A stretch of 54,623 nt of DNA from a virus (IMGVR_UViG_3300037882_002110:1-54623); one strand, 5' to 3'; positions 7,682 to 15,017 are shown, counted from the first letter of the stretch. The notes: generated by a model not told the origin, from the letters alone. Made by a program: numbers and translations.

Positions 7682-7994
7682 TTCGCTCAGGGTTTTTGAC
7701 CTTAGGTCCAGGTCGACGCTTTGTGTAGTGGAACGGGGAAGGCTTGAACCATTCAAATCCGTCACTCTCCATGGCAGTTTCAATGACATAAGCTACCCCT
7801 TCAGCTTCATCTAGACTAGTGTTGACAGGCAGTTCCCCCAAGACCTGAAACGGCATGTTTCTGGAACGGGTGAACCAAACCGTGCGACCGTTTACCATCA
7901 GGCTGAAGTAGCGCCCTGGGATTCGAGTTTTTAGTTCTTCCAGGAGAGCCAAGCCAGCTTCTAAGACATGGTCCCTGATATTTTCTTTTTTCAT
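7650..7994 (-). CDS. hypothetical protein
   Basis: 114 residues. Helical N terminus, a beta hairpin (YFSLMVNGRTVWFTRS) and a basic C-terminal tail (RRPGPKVKNPERNARNVQR) that could bind nucleic acid. The start lies next to the stop of the upstream gene at 7995. Not recognised. Confidence 0.65.
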   Translation of the reverse strand: MKKENIRDHVLEAGLALLEELKTRIPGRYFSLMVNGRTVWFTRSRNMPFQVLGELPVNTSLDEAEGVAYVIETAMESDGFEWFKPSPFHYTKRRPGPKVKNPERNARNVQRNLA

Positions 7995-8300
7995 TTAAAC
8001 TGGTCCCCACTCGACGGACCGGCTGCTGAGGGTTATTTCAACCCATTCGGCCAAGTCGTCCGAAATGTCGGTGGCCAGGGGTACCGTGGAGATTCGAGCC
8101 CGGGTTGTTTCTGTTCTGGGGGTTTCTATGGACAAGTGAGCGTGGACGACCCGATAATCCCCGTGTTCCACTTCCCGAGCCACGACTTGCCCTCCACGAC
8201 CGTCAGACTCGGTTTCCTCGACCATATCTTGTTCGATGGACAACAGAATGGAGGTGGTGGGATTGACGGTGAAGCAAAGGGTGGCTTGGAGTGTTCTCAT
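7995..8300 (-). CDS. hypothetical protein
   Basis: 101 residues; ATG six bases after AAGGAG. Mostly beta-like composition with many Thr, Glu and Arg. First gene after promoter-like copy b, so it probably heads a transcript running down to 6439. Not recognised. Confidence 0.65.
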   Translation of the reverse strand: MRTLQATLCFTVNPTTSILLSIEQDMVEETESDGRGGQVVAREVEHGDYRVVHAHLSIETPRTETTRARISTVPLATDISDDLAEWVEITLSSRSVEWGPV

Positions 8301-8330
8301 CGGGGTCTCCTTAAGCAGGTAGTCGTTCTC

Positions 8331-8372
8331 AGCCTTCTTTTTCTTTTCGGCACTAGAGGCTCAGAACTTTAG
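8331..8372 (-). promoter_or_regulatory. sigma-28-like promoter element, copy b
   Basis: Minus strand: CTAAAGT (8372-8366), 15 bases, CCGAAAAGAAAAAGAAGG (8350-8333). Block 1 overlaps the last codons of the upstream gene. About 35 bases separate the element from the start of the gene at 8300. Confidence 0.65.
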
Positions 8373-8681
8373 TCCGGCCCTTTCGAGAAGGTCTTTAATC
8401 CCTATCAGCACCCCAATATTGGTACAGCGTCCGACCGCTTCCTGAATTTTGTGTCTGTTATCTTTAATCCAAGCCGTATCGTCGAACCCTTCTTTGGTGA
8501 ACCATTGCCTGTCACCCATGTCCTTCCCGTAACCGCTGTATTCGACCATGTTCGACTTCCGGACCTTCTGCTTCCCGATGAGCCAGCTCACCCTGGTTTC
8601 TCCGGTGATAACAGCGCTATGGGTCCTGCGGCCACCCCGGTCGAAGCTGTATATCGTGTCTCCAACCCGAATCTCAGTCAT
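8361..8681 (-). CDS. hypothetical protein with small beta-barrel N terminus
   Basis: 106 residues; ATG six bases after AAGGAG. Residues 1-45 (VGDTIYSFDRGGRR..AVITGETRVSWLIG) look like a KOW/SH3-type barrel, and the second half is helical. Such small phage proteins are widespread, function unknown. Its last codons contain the CTAAAGT block of promoter copy b. Confidence 0.65.
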   Translation of the reverse strand: MTEIRVGDTIYSFDRGGRRTHSAVITGETRVSWLIGKQKVRKSNMVEYSGYGKDMGDRQWFTKEGFDDTAWIKDNRHKIQEAVGRCTNIGVLIGIKDLLERAGLKF

Positions 8682-8698
8682 GGAAGTCTCCTTAAGAT

Positions 8699-9472
8699 TT
8701 AGAGAGCCTGGATGCCGAGATATTCTTCCAAGAACTGGCGGGGCTGGCCCTTGCGGGGCATCACCAGAGTCTGGTCGATCTCTTTCTCGATAGCCACAAT
8801 CTCAGAGAACGCTTCAGGGTTAAGACGAGCAGCAGTTTGAAGGTCTCCTTTTGAAGCCATGATACAGAACCGGCATGATAGGCGACCCATTCCGGCGGCA
8901 TAGGCCCAATGGGGCTCTTGGCCCTCGTCGGCAATAGCCTGAAAGACCTCTTCCTCGGACCAATCATGGATGGGGAGCATGTCGTACCATTCACGACCGG
9001 CTTTAGAATTCCCCTCGTTCAGCTTCAGGGGAGATTCGCAGGTCTTCTTACGGGTGCAGGACTCCTGGGCCCGGAGACCCATGCAGTTCACCACCAACTT
9101 GTTGTCGCGGTCCTTGACGGCGTGACGGATGGCCTTCTCGATAGGGCCCCTCTTGAGGTCCGAGGTGCATTGGCGATACTTGGGGGACGGCCACATCTTG
9201 CGATGGCGGACCATGTCATAGAAGGTCTTTTCGGCCCTAACGACCATATAGGCGAATCCGAGGTCTCCCGTGTAACGACGAGCTTGGGCTTCGGTACCTT
9301 CCCACTCAACCCCAGGAAGGTCGGCGTGGATGACCAGGATTTGGTCCTTGGGAACGAGGGCCGAGACCTTGATGAACATCGCCTGGGAATCTTTTCCGCC
9401 GGAGTGGTTCACGACAAAGAGAGCACCACGGGCCGCGAGTTCTTTGATTTTCAGGTCGACTTGAAAGCTCAT
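8699..9472 (-). CDS. PP-loop ATPase, PAPS-reductase-like
   Basis: 257 residues. The PP-loop SGGKDS near residues 23-28 binds ATP. Downstream features of the PAPS/APS-reductase-like superfamily are visible: RQCTSDLKRGP, CMGLRAQES, and CRFCIMASKGDL with a CxxC that could bind metal. Members reduce PAPS, load sulfur for DNA phosphorothioation (DndC) or modify nucleotides; phage members are common and mostly unassigned. The ATG at 9472 is preceded by AAGGGAG; the frame extends upstream but into promoter copy c. It would be the first gene of its transcript. Confidence 0.85.
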   Translation of the reverse strand: MSFQVDLKIKELAARGALFVVNHSGGKDSQAMFIKVSALVPKDQILVIHADLPGVEWEGTEAQARRYTGDLGFAYMVVRAEKTFYDMVRHRKMWPSPKYRQCTSDLKRGPIEKAIRHAVKDRDNKLVVNCMGLRAQESCTRKKTCESPLKLNEGNSKAGREWYDMLPIHDWSEEEVFQAIADEGQEPHWAYAAGMGRLSCRFCIMASKGDLQTAARLNPEAFSEIVAIEKEIDQTLVMPRKGQPRQFLEEYLGIQAL

Positions 9473-9485
9473 CTTGTTCTCCCTT

Positions 9486-9526
9486 GCTTCTTTTTTCTTT
9501 TCGGCACGAAGAAGCAAAGACTTTAG
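9486..9526 (-). promoter_or_regulatory. sigma-28-like promoter element, copy c
   Basis: Minus strand: CTAAAGT (9526-9520), 15 bases, CCGAAAAGAAAAAAGAAGC (9504-9486). It directly precedes the PP-loop gene, whose ATG is at 9472. With the base before it, block 2 reads GCCGAAAA. Confidence 0.65.
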
Positions 9527-9547
9527 TTTTGCAAGTAAGAGCTTGAT

Positions 9548-9925
9548 TTAGATCAAGTCTTTCTCGCACGCTGCAGAACAGGCGTAACCCTTTTTGTAGA
9601 AGTACCTGCCGCAGTTCATGCATTTATTCATCACCTTGGTGTCTTCCGGAGCCTCTTCGTAAACCAGCTCTCCAAGAAGCATGAACTGCCCAACCGTTGG
9701 GTCTACTATGTTGCCTTGTGGGTCTTCAAGCCACATGTGTGGGTACTGCTTCTGGACTTTGCCATGGTTGTCCGTATTCTCGTGTGACCAGACCACCCCA
9801 GTCTTGATCTTGAGTTCCGGGAACTCCTTGGCCATGAGAGGAGAAAAGTGGGTACACTGTCCAGCCTGTCCGAATACGTCACGAGGGACGTTGGCGTTTA
9901 TCCATTGTTCATACTTCGGGTTCAT
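9548..9925 (-). CDS. small protein with Cys-His-Asp residues and a zinc ribbon
   Basis: 125 residues; ATG six bases after GGAGGG. GQCTHFS, PHMWLE and NIVDPT supply Cys, His and Asp in the order seen in papain/transglutaminase-like folds, so a cysteine hydrolase is possible. The C terminus has CMNC...CSAAC, a likely zinc-binding site. The frame continues upstream of 9925 but that part overlaps another gene and has no ribosome site. Family not recognised with confidence. Confidence 0.7.
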   Translation of the reverse strand: MNPKYEQWINANVPRDVFGQAGQCTHFSPLMAKEFPELKIKTGVVWSHENTDNHGKVQKQYPHMWLEDPQGNIVDPTVGQFMLLGELVYEEAPEDTKVMNKCMNCGRYFYKKGYACSAACEKDLI

Positions 9926-10199
9926 GCTGAGCCCTCCTACGGTTAGACTTGGGGAACTCAGTCTTGAACTCTTTGCCCTGATGAAGCAATGCGGCCTGGA
10001 ATTCCATGGCTTCTTTGAAGGACAGAGTCTCGAACGTGGTGTCGAATCCATCCTTCTTTGGGTCCATCGTCGGAGACCTATACAGTATCCGAATCCAGCC
10101 ATGCTTGGCGTGGTCGTAGCTTTCGGACATGGCGAATAGTTCTTTGAACGACTCCCAGACCGCACCCCATATCATGGACCAAGACAGAGCTGGCATCAT
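9909..10199 (-). CDS. hypothetical protein
   Basis: 96 residues. Two adjacent ATG codons (10199, 10196) follow GGAGG by nine or more bases. The C terminus (KSNRRRAQ) is basic and overlaps the next gene by 17 bases. Preceded by promoter copy d. Not recognised. Confidence 0.6.
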   Translation of the reverse strand: MMPALSWSMIWGAVWESFKELFAMSESYDHAKHGWIRILYRSPTMDPKKDGFDTTFETLSFKEAMEFQAALLHQGKEFKTEFPKSNRRRAQHEPEV

Positions 10200-10241
10200 A
10201 AATTCAGACCTCCGAGAAGAAAACGAAAAGGATGAAACCTT

Positions 10242-10281
10242 CCCTATTTTTCTTTTCGGAACCCTTGGTTCACAACTTTAG
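10242..10281 (-). promoter_or_regulatory. sigma-28-like promoter element, copy d
   Basis: Minus strand: CTAAAGT (10281-10275), 15 bases, CCGAAAAGAAAAATAGGG (10259-10242). It sits between the stop at 10285 and the start at 10199. Confidence 0.65.
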
Positions 10282-10284
10282 TCG

Positions 10285-10545
10285 TTAGACGTTGGTGGCG
10301 TTTCCGAACCGTTGGGTAGAGTCTTTGAGACACGACCAGTAGTGGGTCTGGTGCTTGCCTATGGTTTTGGAGTGGAACCCGGAGAATCCAAGGCTGGACG
10401 GCGGATACCCCATGGCGGATTGGACGTTCTTGGCTTCTTCAGCCGAAATGTCCTGGTCCAAAGCCAGGATGAAATAGGCAAGAGAGTCCTTGGGGGGTTG
10501 GACTTTGACTGTCAGGGAGACGAGCTTGCGAACTCTGTCGTTCAT
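10285..10545 (-). CDS. hypothetical protein
   Basis: 86 residues from the ATG at 10545, which has an excellent ribosome site (AAGGAGG, five bases). The frame stays open to an ATG at 10710, giving 141 residues, but that longer start overlaps the start of an opposing small gene and lacks a site. Contains a DxxISAEEAKNVQSAMG helix that may be a UBA-like or ribosome-associated motif. Not recognised. Confidence 0.6.
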   Translation of the reverse strand: MNDRVRKLVSLTVKVQPPKDSLAYFILALDQDISAEEAKNVQSAMGYPPSSLGFSGFHSKTIGKHQTHYWSCLKDSTQRFGNATNV

Positions 10546-10702
10546 TTGGGCCTCCTTCACTGTGGGATTCCTTGATGGGGTTTGAGGGCTGCTCAGCCTC
10601 ATTCCAATCAGGGAGAACGCTTCGGACGGGGCACGGAACCATACCATGGATTCCTCATCCATGATATCATGAACAAAATCGCAATACCAGGAAGGACGTT
10701 CA

Positions 10703-10828
10703 ATGAGCATGACCGAATATTATGTTCACAAGATATCGGAAGCTCTTGCGGCCCTGGAAACTGGAGATTTTGATGTCGCGGAAGAGATATTGAGGGAAGC
10801 TCTGGCAGGGGACGATGTGGAGGATTGA
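10703..10828 (+). CDS. 41-residue helical protein, lone plus-strand gene
   Basis: ATG at 10703 lies six bases after AAGGA; a second in-frame ATG is at 10709. The product is two amphipathic helices (ISEALAALETG / FDVAEEILREALAG) with an acidic tail, similar to one TPR-like helical hairpin. It is the only plus-strand gene I accept between 5.1 and 37.9 kb, and a terminator-like hairpin follows at once, so it may be a separately regulated small protein. Confidence 0.55.
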   Translation: MSMTEYYVHKISEALAALETGDFDVAEEILREALAGDDVED

Positions 10829-10836
10829 ATACGGAA

Positions 10837-10865
10837 AGACCCCGGACTTTGTAGCCTCGGGGTCT
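10837..10865. terminator. hairpin between convergent genes
   Basis: Perfect eight-base stem AGACCCCG/CGGGGTCT with a 13-base loop. Read on the minus strand it is followed by TTCCGTATTC, a weak T-tract. It lies between the plus gene ending at 10828 and the minus gene ending at 10878 and may stop both. Confidence 0.55.
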
Positions 10866-10877
10866 CGCTTGGGGTCT

Positions 10878-11168
10878 TTAGGCTTCGGGAGCTTGAGGAG
10901 TCTGGGACTTCTCGAAGGCCAGAGCCTTCTGGATGATAGAGCCCACCGAGTCCAGGTGTCCCTGGTATTCGCCAATGGCGAGACGAGCTTTCTCGACACC
11001 TTCTGAATCGTTTGCCAAAAAGGCTTCCACGAGAGCCTTGTAGCTGTCCTGAATGCCGGTCAGCGCGGTAGAAACCTGAGCCGTAAGGCCCTGGCCACCG
11101 GCCCGAAGGGTCTTCACGTCTTCCATAGAATTTACCTCGGCTTGGAGAAAAGGTTTGTTCTCGCTCAT
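10878..11168 (-). CDS. helical hypothetical protein
   Basis: 96 residues, ATG seven bases after AAGGAG. Almost entirely amphipathic helix with Ala, Gln and Glu, and a Pro/Ala-rich end. Could be a small structural or scaffold-like protein; not recognised. Confidence 0.7.
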   Translation of the reverse strand: MSENKPFLQAEVNSMEDVKTLRAGGQGLTAQVSTALTGIQDSYKALVEAFLANDSEGVEKARLAIGEYQGHLDSVGSIIQKALAFEKSQTPQAPEA

Positions 11169-11224
11169 TGAAAAACTCCTTGAGAGTTGGGGGTGGCTGG
11201 GGACGCGGGGATTATGTCATGCTT

Positions 11225-11887
11225 TCAGAGAGAACGCAACGGCCAAAGCTTGGGTACTTCCCCAAAGACTATGTCCTGACCCTTGCCATTGAGAAGGACT
11301 TCCGAAGCCCCGGAGGACGACCACATGTAGCCCTGGACCTTGGAGTCTTTGACCAGAAGTCGCATGGTCCCACGGCCCACCCCACCAGTGTCCTCGCCTG
11401 TCTTGAGCCTTCTGGTGTCTCCGACCCCGTGGGACGACCTACAGGAATCCACGATGTCCAGGGCATAAACCTGCATGGTGCCAAAGGGTTCGGGCAGAAG
11501 CCTAGGCTCGGAGACCACCAAGAAGACATGTCCCGTGGCCCCGACCTTGGCCGGATAATACTTGATGGAGCCCACATCACCGGCCTGAATTTCCTGAACC
11601 GTCGAAGCCTTCAGGAGGATTCCCCGGTTCGTGGACTCGAAGAACCTGGATGCGGTCGGGAACTTTGCTCCAAAAGCGTGCAGCCACTCCCCCGGGGTCA
11701 GGTCCAAGACTTGATTCATGTGCATGGTCATGAAAGAAGAGCAAGAGACGCTGGCGAAATAGGGGGACCGAGTCAGGACCGGACGAGCACCAGTACCGGA
11801 TTCCAAGAAGAAGTTATTGGCAGGAGTCAGGTTCTTCACATACTCGTCGGCCAGTTTCACGAGGGCAGACCGGATTGCGGCAGTCAT
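11225..11887 (-). CDS. NlpC/P60-CHAP-like cysteine peptidase
   Basis: 220 residues. SCSSFM near residue 50 supplies a catalytic-type Cys at the start of a helix and TGHVFLVV near residue 120 supplies a His on a strand, followed by ALDIVDS: the order of the papain-like NlpC/P60 and CHAP folds. The later part (SHGVGDTRR, GGVGRGTMRLLV..GYMWSS) recurs, from memory, in uncharacterised bacterial peptidases. Together with the endolysin encoded just upstream it probably cleaves peptidoglycan peptides, either in lysis or in a virion. The start lies after AAAGGAA. Confidence 0.7.
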   Translation of the reverse strand: MTAAIRSALVKLADEYVKNLTPANNFFLESGTGARPVLTRSPYFASVSCSSFMTMHMNQVLDLTPGEWLHAFGAKFPTASRFFESTNRGILLKASTVQEIQAGDVGSIKYYPAKVGATGHVFLVVSEPRLLPEPFGTMQVYALDIVDSCRSSHGVGDTRRLKTGEDTGGVGRGTMRLLVKDSKVQGYMWSSSGASEVLLNGKGQDIVFGEVPKLWPLRSL

Positions 11888-11964
11888 TCAGGGGTTCCTT
11901 TGAGTCGGGGACCCCGAATGTGAGGCCCACCTGGAAAAGCCCCCTTAGACAGCCAACCCGACAG

Positions 11965-13380
11965 TCAAGCGGCCTTGAGTCCCCAATCGACGATACATTC
12001 CTTGGGGTCGTGCTTGCGGAGGGCTTCGACGAAGGATTTGAGTTCAGCCAACGAGTAGAACACCACGCACCCGGCAGAGCCAGGGGCACCATCAATGTTG
12101 GAGTCCAAGTGGAAACCAAACGCTCCACGGTCATCCTTGAAGGTAGCCACGATCGGGATGAATGCCGCTCCCAAGCCAGGACCATGGGATGCGCTGTAGT
12201 TGTCTTTCCCGTTCGCCCATTGAATGGCACCAAGGGTATACTTGCCCTGGGGGATGGGTTCCATGTTCCCGGGGACAGAGCCCGGGTCCCAAGGGAGATC
12301 GAAGTCCTGAGCCCAGGACTGACCGGAAGCGCAAACCCAATCCTTGCCAGCGAACGACACCACTATCGGAACCAAGCCACGCCACTGAGGACGCGACAGA
12401 CGTTCGTCACCCTTACGGATGTAAACAGTCTTGGTATTCATAGGGACTGCGGGTTCGTCGTCCTTGGGCTTGCCTCCAGAACGAGCATCCGTAAGCATCT
12501 TTTCCATGCGAGAGATGGTTTCGGGTCCGACGACACCGTCCACTTCAAGTTTCTGGGACGTCTGAAACCAGATCACCGCATCCTGGACGTTGCTGTTGAA
12601 AACGTCGGTCACTTTGTCAGCTTTTCCCAGAAACCCGAGCCCCATCATGGCTGTGATGAGCCAACGGACGGACTCGGACTTGTCGCCCATCCTGAGGAAT
12701 CCGGTGATCTTCGACGGAACGACGGCCCCACCGCTCGGATAGTCAGTTTCGGTGGCTTCAGGGACTTCAACTTTCTTCCCAAAAGTTACCAGACCGGCTG
12801 CTTCGAGGACCTTGAAGATTCCGGCCACACCAAATTGAGCAGAACCAGCCCAAGGGTCAAACGAACCGTCCGAGGTGTACTTGCCGCGCACCCATTGATT
12901 GGTACCGGACCACAGGTAGGGAGAACGCTTTGGAGGGGTCGAGTTCCGGCCCGCACCAGTCTGATATCCCCAGCCATTGTACGCTTCACAGTAATACAGA
13001 CACTCTTCGACAGTGTCCATGGGGCCGTCGAGGGAAGCCAGAATCACCCTTTTCATCCCCAGGGCATCCGCTGCAGACTCTTCCCAGGTGTACGGAGGAT
13101 TGACCCCTGGGATACGACCGGCGGGAACCCAAAAGGTCTTGCCAGAAAGCGGGTTACCGTTATGCAGGTGTTTGGTGAAGCTGAAAGAAGCTTCCATGGC
13201 GTGAATCGCCGCGATGACTGGCCACCATACACCCGTTCGCTTCTGGGTCTCCTTGTACCTGTTCAGGTTGGACTTGATGATAGACAGATGCCAGTCGGCT
13301 TGTTTCTGCCAAGACGGGTTGATCTGGCAGTTCTTCCAGCAAGCAGAATAAAGCGGTTTAAGTTCGGAAAAGGTAGGCAT
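11965..13380 (-). CDS. modular endolysin: lysozyme-like, PG-binding and YkuD-like domains
   Basis: 471 residues. Domain 1 (about 1-165) has the TGVWWPVIAAIHAMEASF..HLHNG signature of lysozyme/transglycosylase-like muramidases, with Glu in AMEAS as likely catalyst. Domain 2 (about 230-300) is a peptidoglycan-binding repeat (MGDKSESVRWL..GVVGPETISRM). Domain 3 (about 310-455) resembles an L,D-transpeptidase/YkuD fold, with GFHLDSN and GSAGCVVF supplying His and Cys. The last domain could hydrolyse cross-links or be structural. No signal peptide, so it needs a holin. Its ribosome site lies in a hairpin (see 13381-13424). Confidence 0.85.
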   Translation of the reverse strand: MPTFSELKPLYSACWKNCQINPSWQKQADWHLSIIKSNLNRYKETQKRTGVWWPVIAAIHAMEASFSFTKHLHNGNPLSGKTFWVPAGRIPGVNPPYTWEESAADALGMKRVILASLDGPMDTVEECLYYCEAYNGWGYQTGAGRNSTPPKRSPYLWSGTNQWVRGKYTSDGSFDPWAGSAQFGVAGIFKVLEAAGLVTFGKKVEVPEATETDYPSGGAVVPSKITGFLRMGDKSESVRWLITAMMGLGFLGKADKVTDVFNSNVQDAVIWFQTSQKLEVDGVVGPETISRMEKMLTDARSGGKPKDDEPAVPMNTKTVYIRKGDERLSRPQWRGLVPIVVSFAGKDWVCASGQSWAQDFDLPWDPGSVPGNMEPIPQGKYTLGAIQWANGKDNYSASHGPGLGAAFIPIVATFKDDRGAFGFHLDSNIDGAPGSAGCVVFYSLAELKSFVEALRKHDPKECIVDWGLKAA

Positions 13381-13424
13381 ACTTGAACTCCCTGGATTGG
13401 ACGAAATGTCCAGGGAGCAGTATA
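13381..13424 (-). promoter_or_regulatory. endolysin leader: ribosome-site hairpin with internal promoter
   Basis: On the minus strand a nine-base stem, CTCCCTGGA (13417-13409) with TCCAGGGAG (13396-13388), buries the ribosome site GGGAG of the endolysin, seven bases from its ATG. A TATACT hexamer lies at 13424-13419, so a transcript begun there would start near 13413-13411, after most of CTCCC. That shorter RNA can only form GGAC/GTCC, leaving GGGAG free. Long transcripts from upstream would hide it. Confidence 0.6.
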
Positions 13425-13449
13425 TCAGGTGGGCATGTATAGGCGGAAT

Positions 13450-14049
13450 TCAGAGGGGTTGGTAGTCAGCAGCCTTGAAGACAGCCTCCACCCGTTTCAC
13501 AGGGTCGAGTTCCGTAAGCTCCAGATAGGTTTCGGTTTCCGACATGAAAGGCCCCAAGCCCCCATACAAAACCTGCGAATACGCGTAACTCATGCGTTCT
13601 GGAGAGTGTTTCTCGAAAACATCTCCTGCCTCTGGGACTCGAAAGGTTCGTCCTGGATTCACGTGTACGATAAGGACCTGATAATGCTTCAACGCTCGCA
13701 AGTACACGGACTGGTAGATCTTGGCTAGAAGATGCAAATTCTCTTTAGAGACGCCGCCCAGACCCCCATACACCATGCCGGAAATCCAGCACCTGTCCAT
13801 CACAACATCGCGAGACTGGTCGAACGTTGCAGCGTCCCAAACGTGGGAACAAGCTATCAGAAGCTGGCGCTCGAAAGGGCCAAAGCTGGGGTCGAATTTG
13901 GAAACGTCTCTCAGGAACCCCAGGGGTGAATCGGACGCTGGCTGGCGCATGGTCCTGGTGTACAGGCTACCCATTTTTTCGTACAAGTCTTTGGCCAGGG
14001 TAGACTTACCTACCCCGTCGCTGCCTTCCAACACAATAAGCTTTGGCAT
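13450..14049 (-). CDS. tmk: thymidylate kinase
   Basis: 199 residues. P-loop EGSDGVGKST near the N terminus, then VVMDRCWISGMVYGG, the DR(x) motif of dTMP kinases that binds the nucleotide phosphate, and VLIVHVNPGRTF as the strand before the lid. Phosphorylates dTMP to dTDP, following ThyX encoded just upstream. The ATG at 14049 is chosen over a GTG at 14052 because GGGGGTGA is better spaced from it. Promoter copy e lies directly upstream, so tmk and possibly the lysis genes start from there. Confidence 0.9.
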   Translation of the reverse strand: MPKLIVLEGSDGVGKSTLAKDLYEKMGSLYTRTMRQPASDSPLGFLRDVSKFDPSFGPFERQLLIACSHVWDAATFDQSRDVVMDRCWISGMVYGGLGGVSKENLHLLAKIYQSVYLRALKHYQVLIVHVNPGRTFRVPEAGDVFEKHSPERMSYAYSQVLYGGLGPFMSETETYLELTELDPVKRVEAVFKAADYQPL

Positions 14050-14057
14050 CACTTCAC

Positions 14058-14097
14058 CCCCATTTTACTTTTCGGCCCCCACGACCCGGAACTTTAG
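14058..14097 (-). promoter_or_regulatory. sigma-28-like promoter element, copy e
   Basis: Minus strand: CTAAAGT (14097-14091), 15 bases, CCGAAAAGTAAAATGGGG (14075-14058). The thymidylate kinase start is only about ten bases further on. Confidence 0.65.
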
Positions 14098-14098
14098 T

Positions 14099-14776
14099 TT
14101 AAATGTTCCAGCCGTTCTTTTCGAGACTCTCAAGAGCCACTGGACATACGTTTGCCTTGACGACTTCCTCGTACATGAGACGAGCCACCAATCTGATTTC
14201 GTCTTGAGCCTTCGGGGAGTTCCGTTGCTTTTGGAAGTTCGCCCATGACCTGAGATTGATAACAGTGACTCTTTCAGTCATGTTGTTTTGGGGCAAAACC
14301 CCTCGGTAGAATTCCCGCATCCGTTTGAACTGGTCGTTCGTCAGATTGCCCAGACCCTCTGCTGTTTTGAGGATCTGAAGGGTTCCCTCGTAGAAATCGT
14401 TCGCGGCTTTGCAGAGTTCGTCATATTGGCTCGATATGTTTTCGAATCCCATGGCCTTGATGTCGTCTGGAACCGCAAGCCATTCTCTGGGCATAGTCCG
14501 GTATCTACCGCTCATACCGTTGTGACTGGCTATCCTATGTGTCACGTGTTGACGGTCCGACGTGATGGGCATTTTTATCCAGAATCTCAAGACCACCGAT
14601 TCGAATGGTGTGGAGTGGCGGTCGTCGGCCAAACGCCGAACCAGCCTTTCGACGTCCTCATCAGTTCTTTTAGCCTTCCCGACCAATGTGGTGGACGAGG
14701 TCCATGCCGCTTCCGCGATGCTACGGTCGGAGCCCATGTGGTCCTGAAGCTGGACCCGGATTTGTGAATCAGTCAT
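14099..14776 (-). CDS. thyX: flavin-dependent thymidylate synthase
   Basis: 225 residues, usual length for ThyX, which methylates dUMP to dTMP using FAD, NADPH and methylene-tetrahydrofolate. The central motif reads QHVTHRIASHNGMSGRY, matching RHRxxSxNExSxRY with two changes: Thr for the first Arg and Gly for the Glu. Supporting segments are STPFESVVLRFWIKMPI at the N-terminal side and NMTERVTVINLRSWANFQKQR near the C terminus. It lies between the AP2-like protein and thymidylate kinase. Confidence 0.88.
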   Translation of the reverse strand: MTDSQIRVQLQDHMGSDRSIAEAAWTSSTTLVGKAKRTDEDVERLVRRLADDRHSTPFESVVLRFWIKMPITSDRQHVTHRIASHNGMSGRYRTMPREWLAVPDDIKAMGFENISSQYDELCKAANDFYEGTLQILKTAEGLGNLTNDQFKRMREFYRGVLPQNNMTERVTVINLRSWANFQKQRNSPKAQDEIRLVARLMYEEVVKANVCPVALESLEKNGWNI

Positions 14777-15017
14777 CCTTGGGCTTCTCCATCTTTGGTA
14801 TTATGCGTTGACCCTTGGGGGGAGGCCAATTGCCCTCGGCTTCCATCCGGACAGCTTCGTTGTAATAGTGGGCGCAAACGTCTTCGTCTGTGGAAGAACC
14901 CACGAACCTGCCTTTGAATTGGGCTCTGAAGACCTTCAACGTGGCGTCATAGTAGACACCCTTGTGTTTGGACGTTTTGGTCTTCGGGAACGGCGGGTCT
15001 TTTCTCTTGCTAGCCAC
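14769..15017 (-). CDS. AP2-domain DNA-binding protein
   Basis: 82 residues, nearly all one AP2-like domain: TSKHKGVYYDATLKVFRAQF..GRFVGSSTDEDVCAHYYNEA has the three-strand-plus-helix pattern of AP2 domains from phage HNH endonucleases and integrases. Basic N terminus. It lacks an endonuclease part, so it is either a small regulator or a remnant of a homing endonuclease. Overlaps the start of thyX by eight bases. Confidence 0.75.
   Translation of the reverse strand: MASKRKDPPFPKTKTSKHKGVYYDATLKVFRAQFKGRFVGSSTDEDVCAHYYNEAVRMEAEGNWPPPKGQRIIPKMEKPKDD

Noticed and set aside
11875-13386. Plus-strand frame of 503 codons
   Set aside because: Mirror of the endolysin gene; the minus-strand product has three recognisable domains and this one has none.
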